Of a stretch of 64,000 bases of DNA, positions 47,154 through 54,537 are shown piece by piece. A program made the position numbers and the translations under genes. Source of the DNA: Xanthomonas albilineans (GTDB lineage: Bacteria; Pseudomonadota; Gammaproteobacteria; Xanthomonadales; Xanthomonadaceae). The first letter of the stretch is position 1; every line of letters starts with the position of its first letter. Under the pieces are notes generated by a model, which worked only from the letters and a program-made list of their open reading frames with translations, was not told the DNA's origin and searched no databases. The stretch is from NCBI RefSeq assembly GCF_002939705.1, contig NZ_MDCB01000014.1:1-64000 (forward strand). Direction: 5' to 3'.

Positions 47154-47644
47154 TATTCGGATGCCTTGCCGGTCGGGGCGGACGCGTCGTTGTGGTCCTC
47201 ATCGCTGTTGCCGATGCCCAGCTTGGCCAACTGGCGTCGGGTGGCGTCGAGTTTGCTCATCTCCAGGTAGCGCAGCGCTTGCCAGGCACCGAGAGCGGTG
47301 AAGAAGAGGCTGATTCCCGCAGTGGCCGTGATCGATGCCAGCCACGACCAGCCCATGCGATGCAGCAATGCGATCAGCGCGCTCATTAACAGGATCCAGG
47401 CCGAGGCGCCGAACGCCACCGAGATGATCAGCCACACCAACGCTCGCACCAGGGCGACGCGAGCCAAGGCCAAGTCTGCGGCCACTAGCCGGCGCAGGGC
47501 GCGCCCGGTGTGCAGTGAGGCGTGCAAGCCTTCGCGACCGGCCGCCCTGAAGATGCGCAACGATTCCCCCAGCGACGGCGTTGCCGCCGCTGGTTCCGCC
47601 GTAGCGCCGTCGGGCGTGCCGGCGCGTGCTTGCGCGTCGCTCAC
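47153..47644 (-). CDS. YqjE-like phage-holin-family (DUF1469) protein
   Basis: A 163-residue inner-membrane protein with two helices (about 68-92 and 100-122) separated by a short hinge, matching the DUF1469/YqjE holin-III-like family. An N-terminal disordered region precedes a helix with ADLALARVALVRAL. Family members localise to the inner membrane with YqjD; function unknown. It starts 5 bases after the YqjD-like gene. Confidence 0.82.
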   Translation of the reverse strand: MSDAQARAGTPDGATAEPAAATPSLGESLRIFRAAGREGLHASLHTGRALRRLVAADLALARVALVRALVWLIISVAFGASAWILLMSALIALLHRMGWSWLASITATAGISLFFTALGAWQALRYLEMSKLDATRRQLAKLGIGNSDEDHNDASAPTGKASE

Positions 47645-47649
47645 GCGGC

Positions 47650-48021
47650 TTACTTGTCGCCGCCGCTGCGCGCCAGTTTGGCGATGATCCAGCCAGTGGC
47701 GAAGGCCACCCCGAACGAGGCCAGCGGACGCTCGCGGATCAGGTCGGCGGCGCTGTCGATTAGGTCGCGGCCTTTGTCCATGAGTGCGTCTACCTGCTCT
47801 TTCGCCGCCGCCCCACCGAATTCGGCCGCCGCCAGTCCCGATAGTGTGCTGTCGGACAGTTCGGCCTTGACGTTGGCCTTGCCCAGCTTCAACTCGTCGC
47901 TGGCGGCACCGACTGCGCCCTTGATTGCCTCGCCTGCGTAGCTGGCGGCCGACTTCAGATGCGCACCGGCTTCGCTCAGGTTGTCCTTGAGGTGATCGGT
48001 GTTTGTGGGGCTGGAATTCAT
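47650..48021 (-). CDS. YqjD-like DUF883 ribosome-associated membrane protein
   Basis: A 123-residue protein: an Asp/Asn/Lys-rich amphipathic helical body with repeated LKSAASYAGEAIKGAVGAAS-like periods, then a C-terminal membrane anchor (ASFGVAFATGWIIAKL). This is the YqjD/ElaB tail-anchored layout. E. coli YqjD binds ribosomes in stationary phase; the same role here is inferred. ATG 48021 follows AGAGGAGAC. It heads a three-gene transcript. Confidence 0.82.
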   Translation of the reverse strand: MNSSPTNTDHLKDNLSEAGAHLKSAASYAGEAIKGAVGAASDELKLGKANVKAELSDSTLSGLAAAEFGGAAAKEQVDALMDKGRDLIDSAADLIRERPLASFGVAFATGWIIAKLARSGGDK

Positions 48022-48183
48022 GTGCGTGTCTCCTCTGGGGTAAGGGAGCGCTCCGACCGCCACTGGCGGACGCTGCGGAAAATGTAGGCGACGTATACCA
48101 TCGCTAAAGTATAAAAAGTGTCAGTGAACGGGCGGTGGCGCGCGTAGAATCGCCGCGCCGCATGCCTGTGCCGATGTGGCCGC

Positions 48184-49620
48184 TCATTGCATTATTAAAT
48201 CGGCCTGCACGCCGCCGCGCACCACGCGCAGCACCAGCTGGGCTGGCTTGCGCGCGAAATTGGCGCGGTAACTGGCCAGGTCGGCGAACTCGCCGGCCGA
48301 GGCCGCGACGACGATATCGCCGCTGGCCAGGCCGTTGTGCGCCGCGCGACTGCCGCGCGCCACGTTGCCGATCAGTACGCCGGAGACGCCGGACTGACGC
48401 AGCGATTCGGGCAGGTCGGTGAAGGTGGCGCCGCTCAGACGCGGGTCCAGCGCTTCGCCGCTCACCGCGCGCGGCTGTTCCTTCAGGCGGACTTTGAGTT
48501 GCAGTGGTTTGCCCTCCCGGCGCACGTCCAGCGTGACCGTGCTGCCCACCGGCTGCAGGCCCTCGTAGTTATGCAGCGCCTCGGCGCTGTCCAGACGTTC
48601 GCCGTTGGCGCCGGTTACCACGTCGCCCGGTTGCAGTCCGGCTGCGGCGGCGGCCGAGCCCACCAGCACCCGCGTCACCAGTGCGCCGCGCGGGGAGGGC
48701 AGGCCCAGCCCTTGCGCCATCTGCGCGGTCAGGTTCTGGGTCTCGATGCCGAAGGTGCCGCGGATCATCACACCGTTGTTCTTAAGCAATTGGTCGACCA
48801 CCGCGCGGGCCAGGTTCGAGGGGATCGCCAGGCCCAGCCCGATGTTGCCGGCCATGCTGCCTTGCGGGTTGAAGCTGGCGGTGTTGATACCGACCAATTC
48901 GCCGCGCAGGTCCACCAGCGCGCCGCCGGAGTTGCCTGGGTTGATCGAGGCATCGGTCTGGATGAAGTTCTGGTAACCCAGGCCGCGGATGCCGTTGCGG
49001 CCCATCGCCGAGACGATGCCCGAGGTCACGGTCTGGGTGAAGCCGAACGGGTTGCCGATCGCCGCGACGAAATCGCCCACGCGCAGTTTGTCGCTGTCGC
49101 CGAGGCGGATTTCGGTGAGATTGTCGGCCTTGATCCGGACCAAGGCGATGTCGGTGTCCGCGTCCGAGCCGATGAATTCGGCTTTGAAGCTGCGTCCGTC
49201 GGCCAGTGTCACTTGCACATCGTCGGCGTTCTCCACCACGTGATGGTTGGTCAGCACGTAGCCGTTCTTGGCATCGATGATGACGCCCGAGCCCAGCGAC
49301 TCGTTGATGCGCTCCTGCGGGATGTCCGGAAAGAGGCGGCGGAAGAATGGGTCGTTGAAGAACGGGTTGCGTACCCGCACCACCTGCTTGGTGTTGATGC
49401 TCACCACGGCTGGCATGACAGTTTGCAGCATCGGTGCCAGCGATGGAAGCGGAGTGCCGGCGACCGACGTCGGCAACGCCGCCGTGTTCGCCACGGCTCG
49501 CGTCGCCGGTGTCGGCGCGGCATCGGCGCGATTGTCCAATTGGGCGTTGATCGCGGTTGCAGCGAAACCGCCGAAGGCAGCGGCGGCGGTCAGGGTCAGC
49601 AGCGTGGGCAGCGGGCGCAT
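48184..49620 (-). CDS. HtrA/DegP-type periplasmic serine protease
   Basis: A 478-residue exported protease and chaperone for misfolded envelope proteins. After a signal sequence and a linker, the trypsin-like domain has His127 (TNHHVV), Asp157 (DTDIAL) and Ser231 (GNSGGA). Two PDZ domains follow (about 290-375 and 395-475). The Q-linker and two PDZ domains place it with DegP/DegQ rather than DegS. The start codon ATG 49620 gives the signal peptide; the upstream codons to 49677 are not needed. It lies alone, with a 440-base gap on its upstream side. Confidence 0.93.
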   Translation of the reverse strand: MRPLPTLLTLTAAAAFGGFAATAINAQLDNRADAAPTPATRAVANTAALPTSVAGTPLPSLAPMLQTVMPAVVSINTKQVVRVRNPFFNDPFFRRLFPDIPQERINESLGSGVIIDAKNGYVLTNHHVVENADDVQVTLADGRSFKAEFIGSDADTDIALVRIKADNLTEIRLGDSDKLRVGDFVAAIGNPFGFTQTVTSGIVSAMGRNGIRGLGYQNFIQTDASINPGNSGGALVDLRGELVGINTASFNPQGSMAGNIGLGLAIPSNLARAVVDQLLKNNGVMIRGTFGIETQNLTAQMAQGLGLPSPRGALVTRVLVGSAAAAAGLQPGDVVTGANGERLDSAEALHNYEGLQPVGSTVTLDVRREGKPLQLKVRLKEQPRAVSGEALDPRLSGATFTDLPESLRQSGVSGVLIGNVARGSRAAHNGLASGDIVVAASAGEFADLASYRANFARKPAQLVLRVVRGGVQADLIMQ

Positions 49621-50062
49621 GAGTCGGATTCCGGGGGACGCGGGAGACGGATTGGGAAAATGGGCGCCTGAGGGCATAAATCAAGATGAACGCAGGGCGT
49701 TTAACTGTCAGTGAAAAGCCGCTACCTCGCCGAAATGTGTCGCTATTGCCACCATGCCGCAGATTGCGTGGAGAGCCGGGCTACCGAGCGCTGGCGTGCG
49801 TGCGATCTTGGTTACTGTATCTGTAGGCAACGCGGGGCGATGGCGCGGCCACCAGGGTTCTCCTTGCTGAGCGCTCGTATCCCGTTGTGCTGGCGACTTC
49901 TGCGTGCCTCCGTGCCGACACAGGGCAGGGCGGTGGGCTGCCGCGATTGCGCGGGTTTGCCGACCGTCCGCCGCATGTCGCACTCGTTGGCTCCCCGCTT
50001 TGCTGCAATCGGTATAGCATCGTCCGTGTGGTATCAAACACCGACACCCTGAGGAGGGTTTT
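49621..50062. other. Divergent intergenic region between htrA-like and histone-like genes
   Basis: About 440 bases with no supported gene. A 113-codon plus frame from 49711 has no family features. The last 60 bases before the histone-like gene contain CGGTATAGCATCG and a good ribosome site, and probably its promoter. No repeat or palindrome was noticed. Confidence 0.45.
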
Positions 50063-50716
50063 ATGAGCAATGGCAATGGGGTAACGGCGACGCTGACGCA
50101 AGTCGCCGAGAACATGAAAGAAACCGCCACCAACATGGGCGAGACCATCGCTGCGACTGCCAGCGAGGCCGTCGCCAGTGTCAAGCACACCGCTGAGAAC
50201 GTGCAAAAGCGTGTGCAGGACCAAGTCGCCAAGACCCGCAAAGCGGTGAAGCAGGCCGAGAAGGCCGTCGCCAAGCGCGCCGAGAAGGCCGGCAAGGCGG
50301 TCAAGAAGACCGTCGCCAAAGCGCGCAAGACACTGGAGGCGGCCAGGGCCAGCGCCAAGTCTGAAGCCGCTGCGCTGAAGAAGGTGGTCAAGAAGAAGAC
50401 CGCCAAGAAGGCAGCGGCCAAGAAGGCTCCGGCAAAGAAGGCGGTGGCCAAAAAAGCCCCGGCGAAGAAAGTGACCGCCAAGAAAGCCGCGCCGAAAAAG
50501 GCAGTCAAGAAGGTCGCCGCGAAGAAGGTCGCGGTCAAGAAAGCGGTGAAGAAAGTGGCCGCGAAGAAGGTCGTCGCCAAAAAGGCGGTAAAGAAAGTGG
50601 CTAAGGCGGTCAAGAAGACCGTCGCCAGGGTTGCCAAGAAAAGCGCCACGGCGAAGAAGACCGCTGTACGCAAGAGCGCGGGTAAGAAGGTTGCTGCCAG
50701 CCGGGTAAAGAAGTAA
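50063..50716 (+). CDS. Histone-H1-like Lys/Ala-rich protein
   Basis: A 217-residue, very basic protein. Residues 1-60 are a mixed acidic helix; from about residue 65 it is built of AKK, PAKKA, VKKV and KKVAAKKV units like eukaryotic histone H1 tails and bacterial AlgP/Hc1-type proteins. It probably binds DNA or RNA nonspecifically. ATG 50063 follows GAGGAGGG. The repetitive coding sequence is prone to length changes between strains. A 26-bp perfect palindrome follows it. Confidence 0.85.
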   Translation: MSNGNGVTATLTQVAENMKETATNMGETIAATASEAVASVKHTAENVQKRVQDQVAKTRKAVKQAEKAVAKRAEKAGKAVKKTVAKARKTLEAARASAKSEAAALKKVVKKKTAKKAAAKKAPAKKAVAKKAPAKKVTAKKAAPKKAVKKVAAKKVAVKKAVKKVAAKKVVAKKAVKKVAKAVKKTVARVAKKSATAKKTAVRKSAGKKVAASRVKK

Positions 50717-50731
50717 GCCGTCGCGTTGCAT

Positions 50732-50757
50732 CCTCTCTCCCGTGCACGGGAGAGAGG
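50732..50757. terminator. 26-bp perfect palindrome between convergent genes
   Basis: CCTCTCTCCCGTG and CACGGGAGAGAGG are exact 13-base arms with no spacer. It lies in the 45-base gap between the histone-like gene (+) and the acyltransferase (-). It lacks a T-run, so it may end transcription with Rho or block read-through by structure. Confidence 0.6.
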
Positions 50758-50761
50758 GCGG

Positions 50762-51592
50762 TTATGGCGTTATCGGACGAGTCGGTGCGGTGAGCGCCGA
50801 CGAGACGATGCCGTGCAGGTGCGCGGCCAACGCCTTGCGGTCGCTGCCGGGTGCCAGTGCGATCGGCGTGTGGAAGGTTACCCGTACCAACGCGCCGGAC
50901 AGGCGCAGGAACTGCGCTACGTGTGCGCCGGCCTGCATCTCGCCGTAGAACGCATAGGCATCGCGATTGCCGCCTTGTGTCAGCGGCTGGCCGTCCACGC
51001 TGCGCAGCTCCAGCGTGAACGGTTGCAAGGTCCAGCGGGGCGTGTTCGTGTCCGCGTCCAGGAACAGCGAGAACAGGCTGGATTTGAACGGCGCCACGTG
51101 CTCGCCGGAGGAGGTGGTGCCCTCGGCGAATAGCACCAGGTCATGGTCCGGGCGCAGTTGCGCGGCGATGGCGGTGGCGACGGCCGCCGCATCCTGTCGA
51201 CGGCGGCTGATGAACACGGTCTGCGCCATTGCGCCGATGTGGCGCATGCCGGGCCAGCGTTCCATGTCGTTCTTGGCGATGAAGCGTGTGCGTAGCAGGC
51301 TGCCCAGCACGACGATGTCGAAGTGGGAGAGGTGGTTGCCGACGAACAAGGTACCGCCAGTAGCGCGTGGTTGGCCGATGACCTCGACGCGAAGACGCAG
51401 CGCCTGGCGCAGGCAGATGAACCACAGCCGCGGCAGCACGAATGCGCCGCGTCCACGGATAAAACGCATTAGCAGCCATTGCAGGGGCATCAGCAGGAGG
51501 CTGGCCAGGATGCAGGCGGCGAGTTTGACGACGATGCGCAGACGGTCGGCGAGGGCATCTGCGGTAGGAAGTGGCGGAGAGGTTGCGGGCAT
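50762..51592 (-). CDS. plsC: PlsC-type 1-acylglycerol-3-phosphate acyltransferase
   Basis: A 276-residue inner-membrane acyltransferase that makes phosphatidic acid. The catalytic NHLSHFD (H-x4-D) motif and the glycerophosphate-binding FAEGTTSSG motif are present, with one N-terminal membrane helix (about 20-42). ATG 51592 is used; the in-frame TTG at 51598 is less likely. The role could also be in ornithine-lipid synthesis, as some PlsC-like proteins do this. Confidence 0.87.
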   Translation of the reverse strand: MPATSPPLPTADALADRLRIVVKLAACILASLLLMPLQWLLMRFIRGRGAFVLPRLWFICLRQALRLRVEVIGQPRATGGTLFVGNHLSHFDIVVLGSLLRTRFIAKNDMERWPGMRHIGAMAQTVFISRRRQDAAAVATAIAAQLRPDHDLVLFAEGTTSSGEHVAPFKSSLFSLFLDADTNTPRWTLQPFTLELRSVDGQPLTQGGNRDAYAFYGEMQAGAHVAQFLRLSGALVRVTFHTPIALAPGSDRKALAAHLHGIVSSALTAPTRPITP

Positions 51593-52018
51593 GGGCAAGT
51601 GGATGAAGGAGACGGTCGGTCGCGCACGACTGCGGCGATGGTAGTCGATACCGCTGGTCTTGGTTCGTTCGATGGCCGGCGCGCTGGAGCGAGCGTCGCG
51701 TCCTCGCTCCGGTGCGTCGCGACTGTCGTGGCGCTGCCCGGCGTGAGGCCGATGGCGCTTTTATCGCAATGCTGGACTAAGCGCATGGAGACCGCTCGCC
51801 GCACAGTCGCGTTGCCGCGACGGTGGCATCGCACGCGCTATTGGGCACTCTCGGGCGGCCGCCCCTGTTTCATACATATGGGCAGTACACGCGCATCCCG
51901 CGCGCACCAGTGCGACTGACGTCAAGCCCGCCGCCGCCAGCTGTGGTGCTAGCGGCATAGGATCGGTCCAGGTGACGCGCGAACGCCACTGCCCGCAGGT
52001 CTGCCCGAGCGCCCCGTA
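51593..52018. other. Intergenic, no gene seen
   Basis: About 425 bases between the acyltransferase and the ribonuclease gene. Several short frames exist on both strands without family features. I see no repeat, terminator or RNA-like structure in it. It may contain the acyltransferase promoter. Confidence 0.45.
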
Positions 52019-52408
52019 TCACTGGATCGTGCAGAATGTGGCGTAATGGTCGGCGGAGTAGTAACGCTGCTCGATCGCCTTTTTCTTTTTGCCATCGGTG
52101 ACGAGGAACACCAGTCGATACGTCCCGGCCTGATCGTTCTGAGGGAGCCGTGCCTTGCCTTCATAATAGGTCTGCCCGTTTCCGGACTTGGGCAAGCGTC
52201 CTTCGTTGTTGCCGAACACCTGCACGTCCAACTGTGCGTTACCACAAGCGGCGATCGGGCTGGGCATGGTGAGGCAATACGCCATGTCCCGACTGGCATC
52301 GCGGATGTAATTAGGCAAGGTGCTGCAGTGCGTTGGAGATTGATACGCCTGTACATGGGTGGAAACGAATAAGGCCGCAAGCAGCGCAAATTTGATCGAG
52401 TGAGACAT
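52019..52408 (-). CDS. Secreted guanyl-specific ribonuclease (T1/N1/Sa-like)
   Basis: A 129-residue exported protein with signal peptide (ends near QAYQ). Its C-terminal 65 residues follow the pattern of microbial RNases of the N1/T1 family such as RNase Sa: FGNNEGRLP, YYEGKARLP with Glu83, TYRLVFLV with Arg98, and the closing YYSADHYATF with His121. These correspond to the general base, phosphate-binding Arg and general acid. Four Cys residues may form disulphides. ATG 52408 follows AAGGAG. No barstar-type inhibitor gene is adjacent; since the enzyme is secreted the cell may not need one. Confidence 0.72.
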   Translation of the reverse strand: MSHSIKFALLAALFVSTHVQAYQSPTHCSTLPNYIRDASRDMAYCLTMPSPIAACGNAQLDVQVFGNNEGRLPKSGNGQTYYEGKARLPQNDQAGTYRLVFLVTDGKKKKAIEQRYYSADHYATFCTIQ

Positions 52409-52575
52409 GAAACACTCCTTGGCAGATGGATCGGATGGCCGTGGATGCGGGAGTTGCATCGCGCCGACGCACCGACTATGCGCATGCGCGCCGTCAATGC
52501 CCATCGGTCGAAACCTGATCTGCTTTCGTCGCAGTAGATTGCAACGAGGTGCCGGAGGTTTTTTTCGCCACTCTA

Positions 52576-52689
52576 GAGCGTGGCTAACAAAACAACCGCT
52601 TCATCTTCATGTGCCCACCGTACACTGCGCTTCCTGTGCGTTGTCTGGCACCGGTCCGACAGCGACTCGGAATGTTTTGTTGTTAACTC
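52576..52689 (-). mobile_element. MITE-like element, copy B (114 bp)
   Basis: Homologous to copies A and C: on the minus strand it starts GAGTTAACAACAAAACATTC, keeps the CGAGTCGCTGTCGG core, and ends in TTTTGTTAGCCACGCTC. It is 114 bp with internal loss of part of the centre. TTA (the minus-strand stop TAA of the HDOD gene) flanks one side at 52690-52692; the other flank is CTA, so the target duplication is not perfect here. Confidence 0.72.
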
Positions 52690-53508
52690 TTAGCGCAGCA
52701 TTTCGGTAAAGGCGCGATCGGCTTCGATCACCTCGGGCAGGGCGGCGAACAATGCGTCCAGGTCCACCTCTTGCAACAGTGGTCCAGTCACCGCTTGGCG
52801 CGCTTCATCGGTCGCGCCGCCGTAGTGCCTCAAGGCGTCGGCGACCAGTGCGGCTTGTGCCACCACACGTGGCATCGGTTCGCCTTGCGGCGCTTGCAGC
52901 GGGCGTGCCTGATAGGCGATGGCGGCCTGGATCACCTGCGGCAACTGCCAGCGCCGCGCCAGCTCCGCGCCCACTTCCGGATAGCCAAAGCCCAGTTGGA
53001 CGGTTTCGTCGGCGGCACGACCGCTGGACGATGCGTCCGGATGCAGCTGTGCGGCATAGCTCGGTGCGCCGGTCTGGATCAGTAGTTCGCCGATGTTGTG
53101 CATCATCCCGCAGGTGAAGGCGGTTTCCGGATCCAGGCCCTTCTGCCGTGCCAGTAGCCGGCAGATCCCGGCCACCTCGAAGCTGTGCAGCCAAAACCCG
53201 CGCAGGTCGAAATGCGGGGGGGCCTTGAATGCGCCGGTCATCGACGAGGCCAGCACCAGCGTGCGCAGGGTGTTGAAGCCCAGGCGCAGCGCGGCGTCTT
53301 CCACCGTGGTCGAATCGCGTGCGCCACGAAAGCGCGCCGAATTGGCCAGCCGCAGCACCTTGGCCGCGATCACCGGATCCCGTTCGATGTTGCGCGCTAC
53401 CGCATCCAGGCTGGTGCCGGGGGAATCGAATTGCAGGATCAGGTCCTGCGCCACCTGGGGAATGGTCGGCAGGGTGTGCAACTGGTCGAACAGCGCCTCT
53501 AGTTTCAT
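52690..53508 (-). CDS. HDOD-domain signalling protein
   Basis: A 272-residue soluble protein consisting essentially of one HDOD domain. Family segments: LPTIPQVAQDLI at the start, VAAKVLRLANSARFRG, LRTLVLASSM, FWLHSFEVAGICRLLA and GMMHNIGELLI. HDOD proteins lack the full HD phosphodiesterase dyad and act in signalling, often with chemotaxis, biofilm or c-di-GMP systems, without a known activity. Its stop codon abuts MITE-like copy B. Confidence 0.9.
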   Translation of the reverse strand: MKLEALFDQLHTLPTIPQVAQDLILQFDSPGTSLDAVARNIERDPVIAAKVLRLANSARFRGARDSTTVEDAALRLGFNTLRTLVLASSMTGAFKAPPHFDLRGFWLHSFEVAGICRLLARQKGLDPETAFTCGMMHNIGELLIQTGAPSYAAQLHPDASSSGRAADETVQLGFGYPEVGAELARRWQLPQVIQAAIAYQARPLQAPQGEPMPRVVAQAALVADALRHYGGATDEARQAVTGPLLQEVDLDALFAALPEVIEADRAFTEMLR

Positions 53509-53667
53509 GAAAGCCTCAAGACGGAACGGAAGCGGGAGCTGCCGGTTTGGGCGGCCGCGCCCGCCTGGTGGCGGAACTGGCGCATCCTAGACCGAATCGC
53601 TGTGGGCGGCGCGTGCATCGCCGCCGGAACCGCTCTGGCCGATGGTGTGCATGCCTCGCCGGCCTTA

Positions 53668-53807
53668 GAGTAGCTAAGAAAACGACGGCGTCGCCGCTGG
53701 ACGGGCGCGGGCAGTGCTCGGAATCCCCATGTCCCCCTGTACACGGCGGTTCCGGCGGGCTGTCCGCGCCCACCCGACAGCGCCTCGCGACGTTTTGTTA
53801 GCCACTC
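53668..53807 (-). mobile_element. MITE-like element, copy C (140 bp)
   Basis: Best-preserved copy. On the minus strand it starts GAGTGGCTAACAAAACGTC and its other end, read inverted, is GAGTAGCTAAGAAAACGAC, giving 17-19-bp imperfect inverted repeats. TTA flanks both ends (53665-53667 and 53808-53810), a likely 3-bp duplication; the latter is the stop codon of the DUF1456 gene. The first 50 bases match copy A at nearly every position. Confidence 0.8.
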
Positions 53808-54281
53808 TTAGCCGGCTGGGCGCAGGCGCAGGGTGAGACCCTTGAGGAAGTTGCGCAGTAGCTGATCGCCGCATAGGCGGAAATTCTTGTGCTCCGGTTG
53901 CCGAAACAGCGCCGATAGCTCCGGCTTGGATACCGGCAAGCCAGCGGAGTAGAAGATCTGGTGCATGTCTAAGTCCTTGAGTTGAAACGTCACCCGCAGC
54001 TTCTTCAGCACCACGTTATTGGTAATGTGCGTTTCCACCGGGCGCGGTGGCAGGCGCTCGTCGCGGCCACGGTAATGGAATACCAGCCCATCGAGGAAAT
54101 GCGCCAGTACCGCATCGTGGCATTCGACGAAGCCTGCTTCGTCTTCTTTCTTCAGCCAGGCGGCAATCTGCGCTTTGTCGATAGGAAACATCGGGTCGGT
54201 GAGTTGCACGATGTCCACGACTTTTTGGTCGCTCAGATCGAGCATGTAACGGATAGAACGCAGAATGTCGTTGTTGAGCAT
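53808..54281 (-). CDS. DUF1456 (YehS-like) protein
   Basis: A 157-residue soluble protein with two repeats of the DUF1456 domain: first MLNNDILRSIRYMLDLSDQ, second NNVVLKKLRVTFQLKDLDM, and FLKGLTLRLRP at the end. Length matches E. coli YehS (about 156). Function unknown. Its TAA stop directly adjoins MITE-like copy C. It is divergent from glpD, with repeat copy 3 between them. Confidence 0.9.
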   Translation of the reverse strand: MLNNDILRSIRYMLDLSDQKVVDIVQLTDPMFPIDKAQIAAWLKKEDEAGFVECHDAVLAHFLDGLVFHYRGRDERLPPRPVETHITNNVVLKKLRVTFQLKDLDMHQIFYSAGLPVSKPELSALFRQPEHKNFRLCGDQLLRNFLKGLTLRLRPAG

Positions 54282-54321
54282 GGCCGATTGGGGGAGTGCC
54301 GTTGTCTTCGGCGGGTTGTCT

Positions 54322-54382
54322 AGTCTAGAGCGTGCATTGAAGTGAGTGCGAAGCCAACTGGGGTGCGTCAAAATGTACGTCG
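54322..54382 (+). repeat. Dispersed ~60-bp repeat, copy 3
   Basis: Contains GTCTAGAGCGTG, ATTGAAGTGAGTGCGAAGCC and ACTGGGGTGCGTCA, matching copies 1 and 2. A second block nearby, CGCGCTTCAGGTGA at about 54399, repeats part of copy 1 in the opposite orientation, so the region may fold into a hairpin. Confidence 0.65.
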
Positions 54383-54445
54383 CTGTTTCGGCGCGCTTCA
54401 GGTGATGCACGATGCTGTCGGCATCGCACTATTGTGTAGCGTGAT

Positions 54446-54475
54446 ATGTTCGCAAATAGTCGTTTGCGATTTTTC
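54446..54475. promoter_or_regulatory. Inverted-repeat operator candidate upstream of glpD
   Basis: TCGCAAA (54450-54456) and TTTGCGA (54463-54469) form an exact inverted repeat with a 6-base spacer in an AT-rich patch 70-90 bases before glpD. Its size and the TTCG edge resemble GlpR (DeoR-family) operators. No glpR gene is in the window. Confidence 0.5.
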
Positions 54476-54537
54476 GTTACTTTGTCCTGCTCCAGGTGAT
54501 GCGCCTGATCCAGGGCGCGACATCTTCGGAGTCAGCA

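Noticed and set aside
49708-50673. 321-codon minus-strand frame, Phe/Leu/Ala-rich, looking like a membrane protein
   Set aside because: It is the antisense of the Lys/Ala-rich histone-like gene; AAG read backwards gives CTT and explains the false hydrophobic pattern.
50090-50710. Repetitive AAGAAGGC-type DNA considered as a CRISPR or tandem repeat array
   Set aside because: The periodicity is codon-level and follows Lys/Ala protein repeats; there are no constant repeats with unique spacers.
52409-52575. Searched for a barstar-like inhibitor gene beside the ribonuclease
   Set aside because: No frame of suitable length or character is present on either strand.
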